From: Sphaerisporangium krabiense
GTDB taxonomy: Bacteria; Actinomycetota; Actinomycetes; Streptosporangiales; Streptosporangiaceae
Direction of reading: 5' to 3'
Assembly: GCF_014200435.1 (NCBI RefSeq)
Contig: NZ_JACHBR010000001.1
Location: 5,026,001 to 5,090,000 of the forward strand
DNA: 64,000 nt
Shown one piece after another: positions 7,634 to 15,731 of the stretch. A program made the position numbers and the translations under genes. The notes under the pieces are model-generated. The model searched no databases. It had not been told where the DNA came from and was given only the letters and a program-made list of their open reading frames with translations. How positions within the stretch are numbered: the first letter of the stretch is position 1; each line of letters starts with the position of its first letter.

Positions 7634-7699
7634 GGACGGTGAGCCGACGAACGCCGGAGGGCGAGCCGGCGAATGCCGGACGGTGATCCGGCGGAGAAT
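7634..7699 (+). repeat. Three 22-base tandem repeats between degV and comEA
   Basis: Three imperfect 22-base units start at 7634, 7656 and 7678 with the pattern GGACGGTGAKCCGRCGAANG. They lie 54 bases after the degV stop, in the 387-base gap 7580-7966. The rest of that gap carries one TTATCCACA sequence at 7771 and no recognisable gene. Confidence 0.6.
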
Positions 7700-7966
7700 C
7701 ACCGTCATCCGGTGAACACGCGGATCGGCCACGCGGGGGGACCGGACACCCGGGCAAGCGTCGACCCGGCTTATCCACAGAACCCCGTTCGGTTCCTTGG
7801 GTGGGTCCGGCGGCGGCATACCGTCGCGCTCGTGCGAACGACCGACAGGCCCATCCCGGAAAGCGCCGCCGCCGCGCACCGGCTTCGCGCGCTGACCCCC
7901 TTGGGCCGGCCGTGGCGGTCCTACGCAAATGTCCACACAGCTCGTTCACGACCCTCGGGGGAGGAC

Positions 7967-9280
7967 ATGTCACACCGGCCGAGCCCATCTGACGTCGAGA
8001 ACCGGCCGCCGCTCGCCGAGGCCGATCCACATGTGCCCGTACGCCCGCCCAGTCCGAGGCCGCGGCACGAGGACGCAGCGGCCGAAGACTCCGGCGCCCC
8101 CCGCCATGTCGAAGAACACCGCACCCACGCCTGGGCACGTGGCCACGCGCGTCCACGAGAGGGCGATGGTCCCGCGACCGAGGAACCGGGTCAGATGACC
8201 GACCGTGCCTCCTCCAGCATGCGGCTCACGACCGACCCCTATCTGAAGGAAGGGCCTCATACGGGCCGCCTGAAGGAAGGGCCTCACGCGGGCCATTTGG
8301 GGGAAGGTGCTTATGCGGGCTACTCGGTGGAAGGGCCTCAGGCCGGCTACCTGCGAGAAGAGACTGAGGCGGGTTATCTGGGCGAAGACGCTGAGGAGGG
8401 TGAGTACGCCCGCCCCGTAGGTCAGGGGCACGCCGCCCCCGCGAGCCGTCTCCGGTCGGAGCCGGTGCCGTTTCGCTCTCTCGGTGACAAGGTGCGGGAC
8501 GTGGCGGCCCGATGCGGCCCGGCGCTCGATCCGGGTCGGCCGGGCCTGCGCCTGCTGATCGTCCTCGGGGTGCTGGCCGCGCTGGTGGGAGGCGTCACCG
8601 TCTGGCGGTCACGGCCTACGGCGGAAGCCGTGACGCCTCCACCTCTCGCGTCCGGCCCGCCGCCCCTGTCCGGTCCGCCTCCGTCTGGTCCGCCACTGTC
8701 CGGTGCGCCCTTGTCCGGTCCGCCTCTGGCGGGGCCGATGTCCGGGCCGGGCCCGGCCGGGCTGCCGCTTTCGGGCAGACCGTCCCTCTCTGTGGGCGGT
8801 GCTCCAGGCGCGGCGCCGATGGCCGCGATTCCATCGCCGGGCGCCCAGGTCGTCGTTCATGTGACCGGAAAGGTCAAGAAACCCGGCATCGTCCTCCTTC
8901 CCATCGGCTCGCGAGTGGCCGACGCGGTGAACGCCGCAGGGGGAGTGAAGTCCGGCGGGTCCGGCGCGCTCAACCTCGCGCGCAAGCTCGTCGACGGCGA
9001 GCAGATCGTCGTGGGCGCTCCAGGTGTTCCCGGCGCGCTGGGCGGCGCCCCGGTCGCGCCCGCGCCCGGTCCGATCGCCGCTCAGCCTGAGGTCATCGAC
9101 CTCAACACCGCGAGCGCCGGCCAGCTGGACGCCCTTCCCGGCGTCGGCGAGGTCCTCGCCGCCCGCATCGTCGAATACCGCCAAGCCCACGCCGGTTTCC
9201 GCAGCGTCGCCCAACTCCGCGACGTCACCGGCATCGGCGACCGCAAGTTCGCCGATCTCCGCGACAGGGTCCGCGTATGA
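7967..9280 (+). CDS. comEA: ComEA-like DNA-binding protein with SLBB and helix-hairpin-helix domains
   Basis: This is a 437-residue protein. A long charged N-terminal region (1-185) includes six 9-residue repeats at 93-146. A membrane helix LRLLIVLGVLAALVGGVTVW lies near 194-213, followed by a Pro/Gly/Ser linker. An SLBB domain (VVVHVTGKVKKPGIVLLPIGSRVADAVNAAGG) and a C-terminal helix-hairpin-helix pair (IDLNTASAGQLDALPGVGEVLAARIVEYR) complete it. The ATG at 7967 follows GGGGGAGG; the frame stays open upstream but lacks family similarity. In competent bacteria ComEA binds incoming DNA at the cell surface. It is followed by comEC. Confidence 0.9.
   Translation: MSHRPSPSDVENRPPLAEADPHVPVRPPSPRPRHEDAAAEDSGAPRHVEEHRTHAWARGHARPREGDGPATEEPGQMTDRASSSMRLTTDPYLKEGPHTGRLKEGPHAGHLGEGAYAGYSVEGPQAGYLREETEAGYLGEDAEEGEYARPVGQGHAAPASRLRSEPVPFRSLGDKVRDVAARCGPALDPGRPGLRLLIVLGVLAALVGGVTVWRSRPTAEAVTPPPLASGPPPLSGPPPSGPPLSGAPLSGPPLAGPMSGPGPAGLPLSGRPSLSVGGAPGAAPMAAIPSPGAQVVVHVTGKVKKPGIVLLPIGSRVADAVNAAGGVKSGGSGALNLARKLVDGEQIVVGAPGVPGALGGAPVAPAPGPIAAQPEVIDLNTASAGQLDALPGVGEVLAARIVEYRQAHAGFRSVAQLRDVTGIGDRKFADLRDRVRV
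8243..8404 (+). repeat. Six 27-base in-frame repeats in comEA
   Basis: Six consecutive 27-base units encode the 9-residue pattern L-x-E-G-P-x-A-G-Y. They are best conserved in the first four copies and become acidic in the last two. They lie in the cytoplasmic-side N-terminal region of ComEA, before the membrane helix. Confidence 0.85.
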
Positions 9281-9370
9281 ACAGGCGCCCGTCCCCGGAC
9301 GGCGCCCGCCGGTGCTCCTCCGCCCGCACCCGCCTGATCACGGCGCTCGCCTCGTTCAGGGGGTGGGCAG

Positions 9371-12106
9371 GTGAGGTGGTGGCCTGAGTCATTGGACATG
9401 CCGCGCGGCCTTCGGGCTGTGTCCACGTGGAGCCGGACGATCCGGACGGCGGTGTCGTCGAATTCCTCGCACTCGTGGAGTTCGCGTACTCCGACGGATT
9501 CCGAGCCCGCGTCCGAGTCGGGGCTCGCGGCGGAGAAAGGCCGCTTCAGCGGAGACCTCCGGCTTGTCGCGCCCGCCGTCGCCACCTGGGCGACGTCCCT
9601 CGCACTGCTGGACTGCTCGGTACGAACGAGCGTGATCACAGCGGTCACGGCTCTGTCGGGCGTGGCTGCGATCGCCTTCGCACGCATGGCGAGGGACGAA
9701 GCCCATGGTGTCCGCCGGCCAGGTTCACCAGGACGCCGCCTGGGCCATGCGATGCGCCACGTGAGCGAGGTGCTCCGCCGCATGGGGCGTCCGACTCGCT
9801 GTTCGGCTCCCGCCGATCCTCATCGACGCGGTGGGGTGATCGCCCCGGTCGTCGGCGGATGTGCGAGCGAGCGGGACGTCTTCGGACAGGCCGGGCCGCG
9901 GAATGTCGCTCATACCGGGTGGGGGCGGGTCGCTCAGGCATGGTGGGGGAGTGTCGCCGTCGGAGTCCTGGGGTGTGTCGCGGCGGCCGCGTGTGCGGTG
10001 GGGTTCCGGGTTCACGGCGTCACCACCGGTCCGGTGGCCGAACTCGCCTCCACACGATCGCCGGTGACGGCCGAGATCAGGGTCACCGGCGATCCGAGGA
10101 CGCTGCCGGGGCAGCACGGCACGGCACGGCGTGAACGAGTGATCGTGCAGGGCTCCGTCGAGCTGGTCGAGACCGTCTCGGGGACGAGATACAGGACCGA
10201 TTCGCCGGTCGTCGTATTCGCCAACGGACCGGGATGGAGCGCGCTGCTGCCCAGCCAGCGCGTGCGGGTGCGCGGCAGGCTCGGTCCCGCCGAGCCGGGG
10301 ACGCTCACGGCCGCGGTGCTACTGGCTTCGAAGGCGCCGGAGGTGCTGTCCGGACCGTCCACGCCCCAGCGCGTCGCGGGCATGTTCCGGTCCGGCCTGC
10401 GCGAGGCCGCCGGCATCCTTCCTCCGGCGGAGCGCGGTCTGCTGCCCGGGCTGGTCGTCGGCGATCTGTCGCTGATGGACGAGCAGGTGAGGCGGGACCT
10501 CGCCACGGCCGGGCTGAGCCATGTGACCGCGGTCTCCGGGGCGAATCTGGCGATCGTCGCGGGCGCGGTGGTCGTCATGGGCCGCCTGGCAGGGCTGCCG
10601 CTCGCGGCCCGCGCCGCGCTGGCCATCGCCGGCATGATCGGTTTCGCCGTGGTCGCCCGTCCTTCGCCCAGCGTGCTGCGGGCCCTGGTGATGGGATCCG
10701 TGGCGGCCGTCGCGCTCGGGACCGGCCGCTCCAGGGACGGCCTCGCCGCCCTGGCGGCGACCGTGCTCACGCTGATCCTTTTCGATCCCGGGCTGGCACG
10801 CGAGTACGGCTTCGCCCTGTCGGTGCTCGCGACCGGAGGCATCCTGGTATTCGCGCCCCGGTGGCGCGACCGCCTGGCCCGGCGCATGCCCACGATCGCC
10901 GCCGAGGCGCTGGCCGTGCCGTGCGCGGCCCAGGCGGCGGTGACGCCTCTTCTCGTGCTGATGTCGGGCCAGTTGGAGGCGGTCGCCGTCCCGGCCAACC
11001 TTCTGGCGGGACCGGCCGTGGCTCCGGCCACGCTGCTGGGTTTCGCCGCCTCGCTGGTGGCGCCCGTCAGCGTCGACATCGCCCGCTGGCTGGTCTGGCC
11101 CGCCGGGTACGCCGTGGGGTGGATCATCTGGGTCGCACGGCAGGCGGCGGGTCTGCCCGCGGCCACCCTGTCATGGCCGGGCGGAGCGGTGGGGCTCCTC
11201 CTGCTCGTGCTCAGCGCCGTGGCGCTCTGGCTGCTCCTGCGCCGCCCGACGTTGCGTCTGGCCGCATGCGCCATCGCCGGCGGGCTGATCATCGCCGTGC
11301 TGGTGGTACGTCCGGTCGTGGCGTCGTGGCCGCCGGACGGCTGGCTGCTGGTGTCCTGCGACGTCGGCCAGGGCGATGCGCTGGTCCTGGCGGCGGGGCG
11401 GGGGCGGGCGATCGTCGTGGACACGGGGCCGGAACCGGCGTTAGTGGACAGGTGTCTGCGCGAGCTGGGCGTCGAGCAGGTGCCGCTACTGGTGCTCACC
11501 CACCCGCACTTCGATCATGTGGGCGGGCTGGACGGGGTGTTCCGGGCACGTCAGGTGGGCGCCGTCCTGGTCAGTCCGGGGGAGCGGTCCCGAGGGGAGG
11601 CGGGACGGGTGTCGGCGGCGCTCCGGCAGCGCCGGACGCCTGAATGGGTCGCGACACCTGGCATGGCGTGGCACCTCGGCCCGCTGGCGCTCACCGTCCT
11701 GGGGCCGTCCGAGGAGGCGATCATGGCGGGCCCCGGAGAAGGCTCGGTGACGAACAACGCGAGCATCGTCCTGCACGCCCGCTGGCGGACCGGCTCCGCG
11801 CTGCTCTGCGGCGACGTCGAGACCGAGGCCCAGGAGGCCCTGCTGAAGCACGGCCTCCCACAGGCCGACATCCTCAAGATCCCTCATCACGGCTCCGCCC
11901 GTCAGGACCCGCGCTTCCTCGCCGCGGTCCGCGCGAGCGCCGCGCTGGTCAGCGTCGGCGAGGACAACGACTACGGCCACCCGGCCCCACTGACGTTGAC
12001 CCGCCTGCGCACCCTGGGCATTCGCGTCTACCGCACCGACACCCAAGGCGACCTGGCCGTCACAGCCGACCAAGACCATTTATCCATCGTCCCCCGACAC
12101 CACTGA
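9371..12106 (+). CDS. comEC: ComEC/Rec2 family DNA-uptake membrane channel
   Basis: Up to 911 residues from GTG 9371; the exact start is uncertain (ATG 9398 is also in frame), and the first 180 residues are poorly conserved in character. A membrane helix occurs near 65 and another near 195. A DUF4131/OB-like region follows (VTAEIRVTGDPRTLPG), then the multi-helix competence domain (GLVVGDLSLMDEQVRRDLATAGLSHVTAVSGANLAIVAG). The C-terminal metallo-beta-lactamase domain has DVGQGDALVL, HPHFDHVGGLDG and KIPHHGS. The family transports single-stranded DNA into the cytoplasm. It lies 90 bases after comEA and probably shares its transcript. Confidence 0.9.
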   Translation: MRWWPESLDMPRGLRAVSTWSRTIRTAVSSNSSHSWSSRTPTDSEPASESGLAAEKGRFSGDLRLVAPAVATWATSLALLDCSVRTSVITAVTALSGVAAIAFARMARDEAHGVRRPGSPGRRLGHAMRHVSEVLRRMGRPTRCSAPADPHRRGGVIAPVVGGCASERDVFGQAGPRNVAHTGWGRVAQAWWGSVAVGVLGCVAAAACAVGFRVHGVTTGPVAELASTRSPVTAEIRVTGDPRTLPGQHGTARRERVIVQGSVELVETVSGTRYRTDSPVVVFANGPGWSALLPSQRVRVRGRLGPAEPGTLTAAVLLASKAPEVLSGPSTPQRVAGMFRSGLREAAGILPPAERGLLPGLVVGDLSLMDEQVRRDLATAGLSHVTAVSGANLAIVAGAVVVMGRLAGLPLAARAALAIAGMIGFAVVARPSPSVLRALVMGSVAAVALGTGRSRDGLAALAATVLTLILFDPGLAREYGFALSVLATGGILVFAPRWRDRLARRMPTIAAEALAVPCAAQAAVTPLLVLMSGQLEAVAVPANLLAGPAVAPATLLGFAASLVAPVSVDIARWLVWPAGYAVGWIIWVARQAAGLPAATLSWPGGAVGLLLLVLSAVALWLLLRRPTLRLAACAIAGGLIIAVLVVRPVVASWPPDGWLLVSCDVGQGDALVLAAGRGRAIVVDTGPEPALVDRCLRELGVEQVPLLVLTHPHFDHVGGLDGVFRARQVGAVLVSPGERSRGEAGRVSAALRQRRTPEWVATPGMAWHLGPLALTVLGPSEEAIMAGPGEGSVTNNASIVLHARWRTGSALLCGDVETEAQEALLKHGLPQADILKIPHHGSARQDPRFLAAVRASAALVSVGEDNDYGHPAPLTLTRLRTLGIRVYRTDTQGDLAVTADQDHLSIVPRHH

Positions 12107-12241
12107 CCAGCGGCCCTCGCACCAAGATCACCGAGGCTCACCGACCCGGCGAGCGATCTCGTCGGCGCGAGCGGTGGCGGGTGGGAGAGACGCGGACGCC
12201 CGCTGTCCCATGGACCACAGGGCCTGATGGCTATGGGGTCG

Positions 12242-12555
12242 GGTCGTGTCCGCCTCGGTGAGCCGTCCGCCTTGGTGGGCCGTCAGGCGGTGAGCAGTGC
12301 TCCCGCGGAGCCATAACGGGTGGCGGAACCGGGGCGGGCGGGTTGGTCGTGTCCGCCTGGGTGAGCCGTCCGCCTTGGTGGGCCGTCAGGTGGTGAGGCG
12401 GCGCTTCCGCGGAGTCATCACGGGTGGCGGAACTGGGGGGCGGGTTGGTCGTGTCCGCCTCGGTGAGCCGTTCGCCTGGGTGAGCCGTCCGCATTGGTGG
12501 GGCGTCAGGCGGTGAGGCGGTGCATCTGTGGAGTTGGGACTGGATGGGCGGGTTA
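12242..12555. repeat. Three tandem copies of a 102-103 base repeat
   Basis: Units begin with GGTCGTGTCCGCCT at 12242, 12345 and 12447, giving periods of 103 and 102 bases with only scattered changes. The third copy carries an extra internal duplication of the CGGTGAGCCG segment and ends GGGCGGGTTA, where TTA is the stop codon of the zinc-ribbon gene. The array fills most of the 446-base gap 12107-12552. No protein-like frame is conserved across the copies. Confidence 0.85.
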
Positions 12556-12708
12556 GCGGGATGTGGTGGGGCGGTGGGCGCGGAACTCGGTGTTGAGGTC
12601 GGCGGCGTAGAGGGAGCGGCAGCAGACGGCGCAGCGGAAGAGGATGGGACCTTCGTCGAGCATGGCTCCGCAACGCGGACAGTCGTGGCTGCGTGTGTTG
12701 GTCTTCAT
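12553..12708 (-). CDS. Small zinc-ribbon protein
   Basis: This is a 51-residue protein starting MKTNTRSHDCPRCGAMLDEG. It contains CPRC at 10-13 and CAVC at 26-29, a four-cysteine zinc ribbon with a 12-residue spacing, and a further cysteine at 30. Ribosome site GAGGAGGTG lies 7 bases before the ATG. It is transcribed away from holA; an array of long repeats begins at its stop codon. No function can be assigned beyond zinc binding; small zinc ribbons of this kind are common next to actinobacterial core genes. Confidence 0.75.
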   Translation of the reverse strand: MKTNTRSHDCPRCGAMLDEGPILFRCAVCCRSLYAADLNTEFRAHRPTTSR

Positions 12709-12902
12709 TGTGGGTCTCACCTCCTCTTTCGGGCTTCGTGCCTTAAGACTCCCAGAGCATACCTGCAGTTGGATTGCTGGTTACTTGCAGTCTGACTCCG
12801 CGTTAACTTGTGTGTCGCCTGTGGGGGATGGGGTCGATGAGGACCGTGCCCGGTTCGCCGGCGGATTGCCGTGGGAGTCCCGGGACGTGGCATGCTGCTC
12901 GC

Positions 12903-13871
12903 ATGGCGACCGACCCAGCCCCTGTGACGCTTGTGATCGGCGACGAGGAGCTGCTCGCCGACCGTGCGGTGACCTCCGTCATCGCGGCCGCGCGCGCCGC
13001 CGACCCCGACGCCAAGGTGCACGATCTGTTCGGCGGCAAGGTGGAGCCGGGCGAGCTGACCCGCCTGACGTCCCCCTCGCTGTTCGGCGATCGCGCGATC
13101 GTGGTGTTCAGGTCGGCTCAGGATCTCGGCAAGGACGTGGCGGCCGAGGTCGTCGCCTACACCAAGGCGCCCTCCGAGGACGCCGTGGTCGTCCTGGTCC
13201 ACCCGGGCGGTGTGAAGGGGAAGGCCCTGGTCGACGGGGTCAAGAAGGCCGGGGCGGCCGTGGTCACGGTCGCCAAGCTGACCAAGATGGGCGAGCGCCT
13301 GGACTTCATCCGGGGCGAGATGCGCGCCGCCGGCCGTTCCATCGGAGGGGACGCCGCCCAGGCGCTGCTGGACGCCGTGGGCAACGACCTTCGCGAGCTG
13401 GCCGCCGCCTGCAATCAGCTCGCCTTCGACACTCCCGGCAAGACCGTGGACGAGGCGGCGGTGGCCCGCTACTACCGGGGCCGCGCGGAGGTCAACGGCT
13501 TCGCGGTCGCCGACTCGGCCGTCGAGGGCCGGCTCGGCGAGGCGCTCGAACAGCTTCGCTGGGCGCTGTCGACCGGCGTCGCCCCGGTGCTGATCGTCAG
13601 CGCGCTCGCGGGAGGCGTCCGATCGCTGGCCAAGGTGGGCAGCGCTCCCCGCAACCTGCGCGGCGGCCGTCTGGCGAGCCACGTCGGCATGCCGCCGTGG
13701 AAGGTCGACCGGGTGTCGCGCCAGCTCAGCGGCTGGACCCCCGAGGGCATCGCCCGCGCCGTGCAGGCGGTCGCCGTGGCGGACGAGCAGGTCAAGGGCG
13801 GCGGCACCGACCCCGCCTACGCCCTGGAGCGCACGATCCACACGATCGTCGCCAGCCGCACCGGCCGCTGA
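12903..13871 (+). CDS. holA: DNA polymerase III subunit delta
   Basis: This is a 322-residue protein. It opens VTLVIGDEELLADRAVTSVIAAAR, continues FGDRAIVVFRSAQDL and VLVHPGGVKGKALVDGVKKAGA, and carries the C-terminal clamp-loader helices (GRLGEALEQLRWALSTGVAPVLIVSALAGGVRSLAKV). This matches the HolA delta subunit, which opens the sliding clamp during loading. ATG 12903 was chosen over an upstream in-frame start because it begins the conserved domain. In actinobacteria holA usually follows comEC and lies close to rpsT; here rpsT is 30 kb away. Confidence 0.92.
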   Translation: MATDPAPVTLVIGDEELLADRAVTSVIAAARAADPDAKVHDLFGGKVEPGELTRLTSPSLFGDRAIVVFRSAQDLGKDVAAEVVAYTKAPSEDAVVVLVHPGGVKGKALVDGVKKAGAAVVTVAKLTKMGERLDFIRGEMRAAGRSIGGDAAQALLDAVGNDLRELAAACNQLAFDTPGKTVDEAAVARYYRGRAEVNGFAVADSAVEGRLGEALEQLRWALSTGVAPVLIVSALAGGVRSLAKVGSAPRNLRGGRLASHVGMPPWKVDRVSRQLSGWTPEGIARAVQAVAVADEQVKGGGTDPAYALERTIHTIVASRTGR

Positions 13872-14000
13872 CCGTACCGACCCCTGACCGCCCGGCAGTC
13901 GCGCGGTGGTCGTTGACCGGCCGCAGGACGAGGACGGCGCGGCCGCTCGGCGGAGCTCGATCGCCTCGTGACGCTCGGGGTCGCCGGCCGGGAGCGGGAT

Positions 14001-14088
14001 CAGGTCGTCGCCGGGGTGGGCGTGAGGGTCAGGTCGTCGCCGGGGCGGGCGAGCGGGATCAGGTCGTCGCGGGGGCGGGCGTGAGGGT
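14001..14088. repeat. Three 29-30 base repeats spanning the stop codon of an ABC ATPase gene
   Basis: Units starting CAGGTCGTCGCCGGGG occur at about 14001, 14030 and 14060. The last copy encodes the C-terminal PAPATT-stop of the minus-strand ATPase, and the other two lie directly downstream of the stop. This looks like an expansion of the gene's own 3' end in the 187-base gap after holA. Confidence 0.75.
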
Positions 14089-14802
14089 CAGGGTGCCGTC
14101 GTGGAGTTCCAGGACGGTGTCGGCCAGGGAGATCAGGTTGGGGTCGTGGGTGGCGACCAGGGCGGTGACGCCTTCGCTGCGGACCACGGCGCGCAGGAGC
14201 TCCATGATCTGCCGTCCCGTCCCGGAGTCGAGCTGACCGGTCGGCTCGTCGGCGATCAGCAGCCGTGGCCGGTTGGCCAGGGCCCGCGCGACCGCGACGC
14301 GCTGCTGCTGCCCGCCCGACAGCTCGTAGGGACGCTGGTTGGCGTGCTTCTCCAGGCCGACCATGGCGAGCAGCATGCGCACGCGCTCCTCGCGTTCGGC
14401 GGCCGGCGTGCGGGTGAGGCGCATGGGAACGCCCACGTTCTCGGCCGCCGAGAGCACGGGAATGAGCCCGAACGACTGGAAGATGAACCCGATCACGTCG
14501 CGCCGCAGTTCCAGCAGCCCCGCCTCGGGCAGCTCGGTGACCGCGCGCCCCGCCACGAGCACGCGCCCGGAGTCCGGGCGGTCGAGTCCGCCGACCTGGT
14601 TGAGCAGCGTCGTCTTGCCCGACCCCGAGCGTCCCCTGATGGCGACGAGCTGCCCGGGATAGGCCTCGAACGACACCTCGCGCAGCGCCACGACCTCTTT
14701 GGGGCCGGTCCGGTACACCTTGCGCAGTCCCCGCACGACGACCAGCGGCTCGCCGTCGGGCGCGGCCTCGGGACGCGCCGTGGTCTCCACCTGCTCGCTC
14801 AC
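14059..14802 (-). CDS. ABC transporter ATP-binding protein, MacB/LolD type
   Basis: This is a 247-residue ATPase. It has GRSGSGKTTLLNQVGGLDRPDSG (Walker A near residue 57), a Q-loop IFQSFGLIPVLSAAENV, signature LSGGQQQR, Walker B LLIADEPTGQLDS and the H-loop ATHD. GTG 14802 gives a GTGA overlap with the preceding ATPase gene, so the last two genes of the operon are coupled. The open frame continues upstream across the other ATPase, but only this segment is conserved. LolD/MacB-type ATPases power FtsX-like permeases, two of which precede it. The substrate is unknown. Confidence 0.88.
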   Translation of the reverse strand: MSEQVETTARPEAAPDGEPLVVVRGLRKVYRTGPKEVVALREVSFEAYPGQLVAIRGRSGSGKTTLLNQVGGLDRPDSGRVLVAGRAVTELPEAGLLELRRDVIGFIFQSFGLIPVLSAAENVGVPMRLTRTPAAEREERVRMLLAMVGLEKHANQRPYELSGGQQQRVAVARALANRPRLLIADEPTGQLDSGTGRQIMELLRAVVRSEGVTALVATHDPNLISLADTVLELHDGTLTLTPAPATT

Positions 14803-15731
14803 TCCCCGTCCTCCGCCCGTGGCCTGTCGGGCCACACGCCGATGTGGTCGCGTTCCAGCTCCAGCCGGACGCGGCGCTCCATGTTGAGCGCCTGGGTGAA
14901 GTCCCTGGGCAACTGCAGCCGTCCGACCCGGTCGAGCACCGCGTACTCCTCGGCGATGATCCCGCCGTCGGAGCCTTCGCGGCGCAGGGTCTCGCTGCTG
15001 GTCCGCCCGTCTCGGATGCCGACCGTCCGGTCCACCTGCTCCGACACCAGCGGGTCGTGCGTGACGACGACGGCGGTGACGCCGAGCTCGCGGTTGGCGC
15101 GGCGCAGCGCGGCGAAGACCTGCTCGGAGTTCTCGCTGTCGAGCTCGCCGGTGGGCTCGTCGGCCAGGATGACCTGCGGCGCGTTGGCGAGCGCGACGGC
15201 GATGGCGACGCGCTGCTGTTCGCCGCCCGACATCTGGGCGGGCCTGCGGTCGGCGCAGTATCCGACGCCGAGCAGTTCCAGTAGCTCGTCTGCGGCGGCG
15301 GCCTTGCGGTCGCGGATGCCCGCGAGCCGTACCGGCAGCTCGACGTTCTCGCGGGCGGTCAGGTACGGCAGCAGGTTGCGCGCGGTCTGCTGCCAGATGA
15401 ACCCGACGACCTCGCGCCGGTAGCGCAGGCGGTCCTTGGCGGACATGGCGAGCAGGTCGGTGCCGGCGACCCGGGCGAGCCCGGCGGTGGGCACGTCCAG
15501 CCCCGACAGCACATTGAGCAGCGTCGACTTGCCCGAGCCCGACGCGCCGACGATGGCGATCAGCTCGCCTTCCTCGATAAGCAGGTCGAGCCCTTGGAGG
15601 GCGACGACCTCGACGCCCTCGGTCTTGTAGATGCGGACGAGGTTGTCGCACAGGATGTGCGCGCTCTCGCCGAAGGCGGGCTGGGCCTTGCCGGCCCGCG
15701 CCTCCAGCTCCGACAGGGTCGGCGTGTTCAC
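14799..15731 (-). CDS. ABC transporter ATP-binding protein, MacB/LolD type
   Basis: This is a 310-residue ATPase with Walker A GASGSGKST near residue 62, a Q-loop IWQQTARNLLPYLTARENV, signature MSGGEQQR, Walker B VILADEPTGELDS and VTHD. A C-terminal extension of about 50 residues (IIAEEYAVLDRVGRLQLPRDF onward) exceeds the usual 220-250 residues of this subfamily. It starts at the stop of the first-listed permease. Two different ATPases for two permeases suggest a heteromeric or paired exporter. Confidence 0.88.
   Translation of the reverse strand: MNTPTLSELEARAGKAQPAFGESAHILCDNLVRIYKTEGVEVVALQGLDLLIEEGELIAIVGASGSGKSTLLNVLSGLDVPTAGLARVAGTDLLAMSAKDRLRYRREVVGFIWQQTARNLLPYLTARENVELPVRLAGIRDRKAAAADELLELLGVGYCADRRPAQMSGGEQQRVAIAVALANAPQVILADEPTGELDSENSEQVFAALRRANRELGVTAVVVTHDPLVSEQVDRTVGIRDGRTSSETLRREGSDGGIIAEEYAVLDRVGRLQLPRDFTQALNMERRVRLELERDHIGVWPDRPRAEDGE

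Noticed and set aside
7771..7779. TTATCCACA as a DnaA box or replication origin
   Set aside because: Only a single match was seen; there is no cluster of boxes and no dnaA/dnaN genes nearby.
14803..15651. Longer N-terminus for the ABC ATPase at 14059
   Set aside because: The upstream open frame overlaps the other ATPase gene in a different frame; GTG 14802 gives the right family length and coupling.
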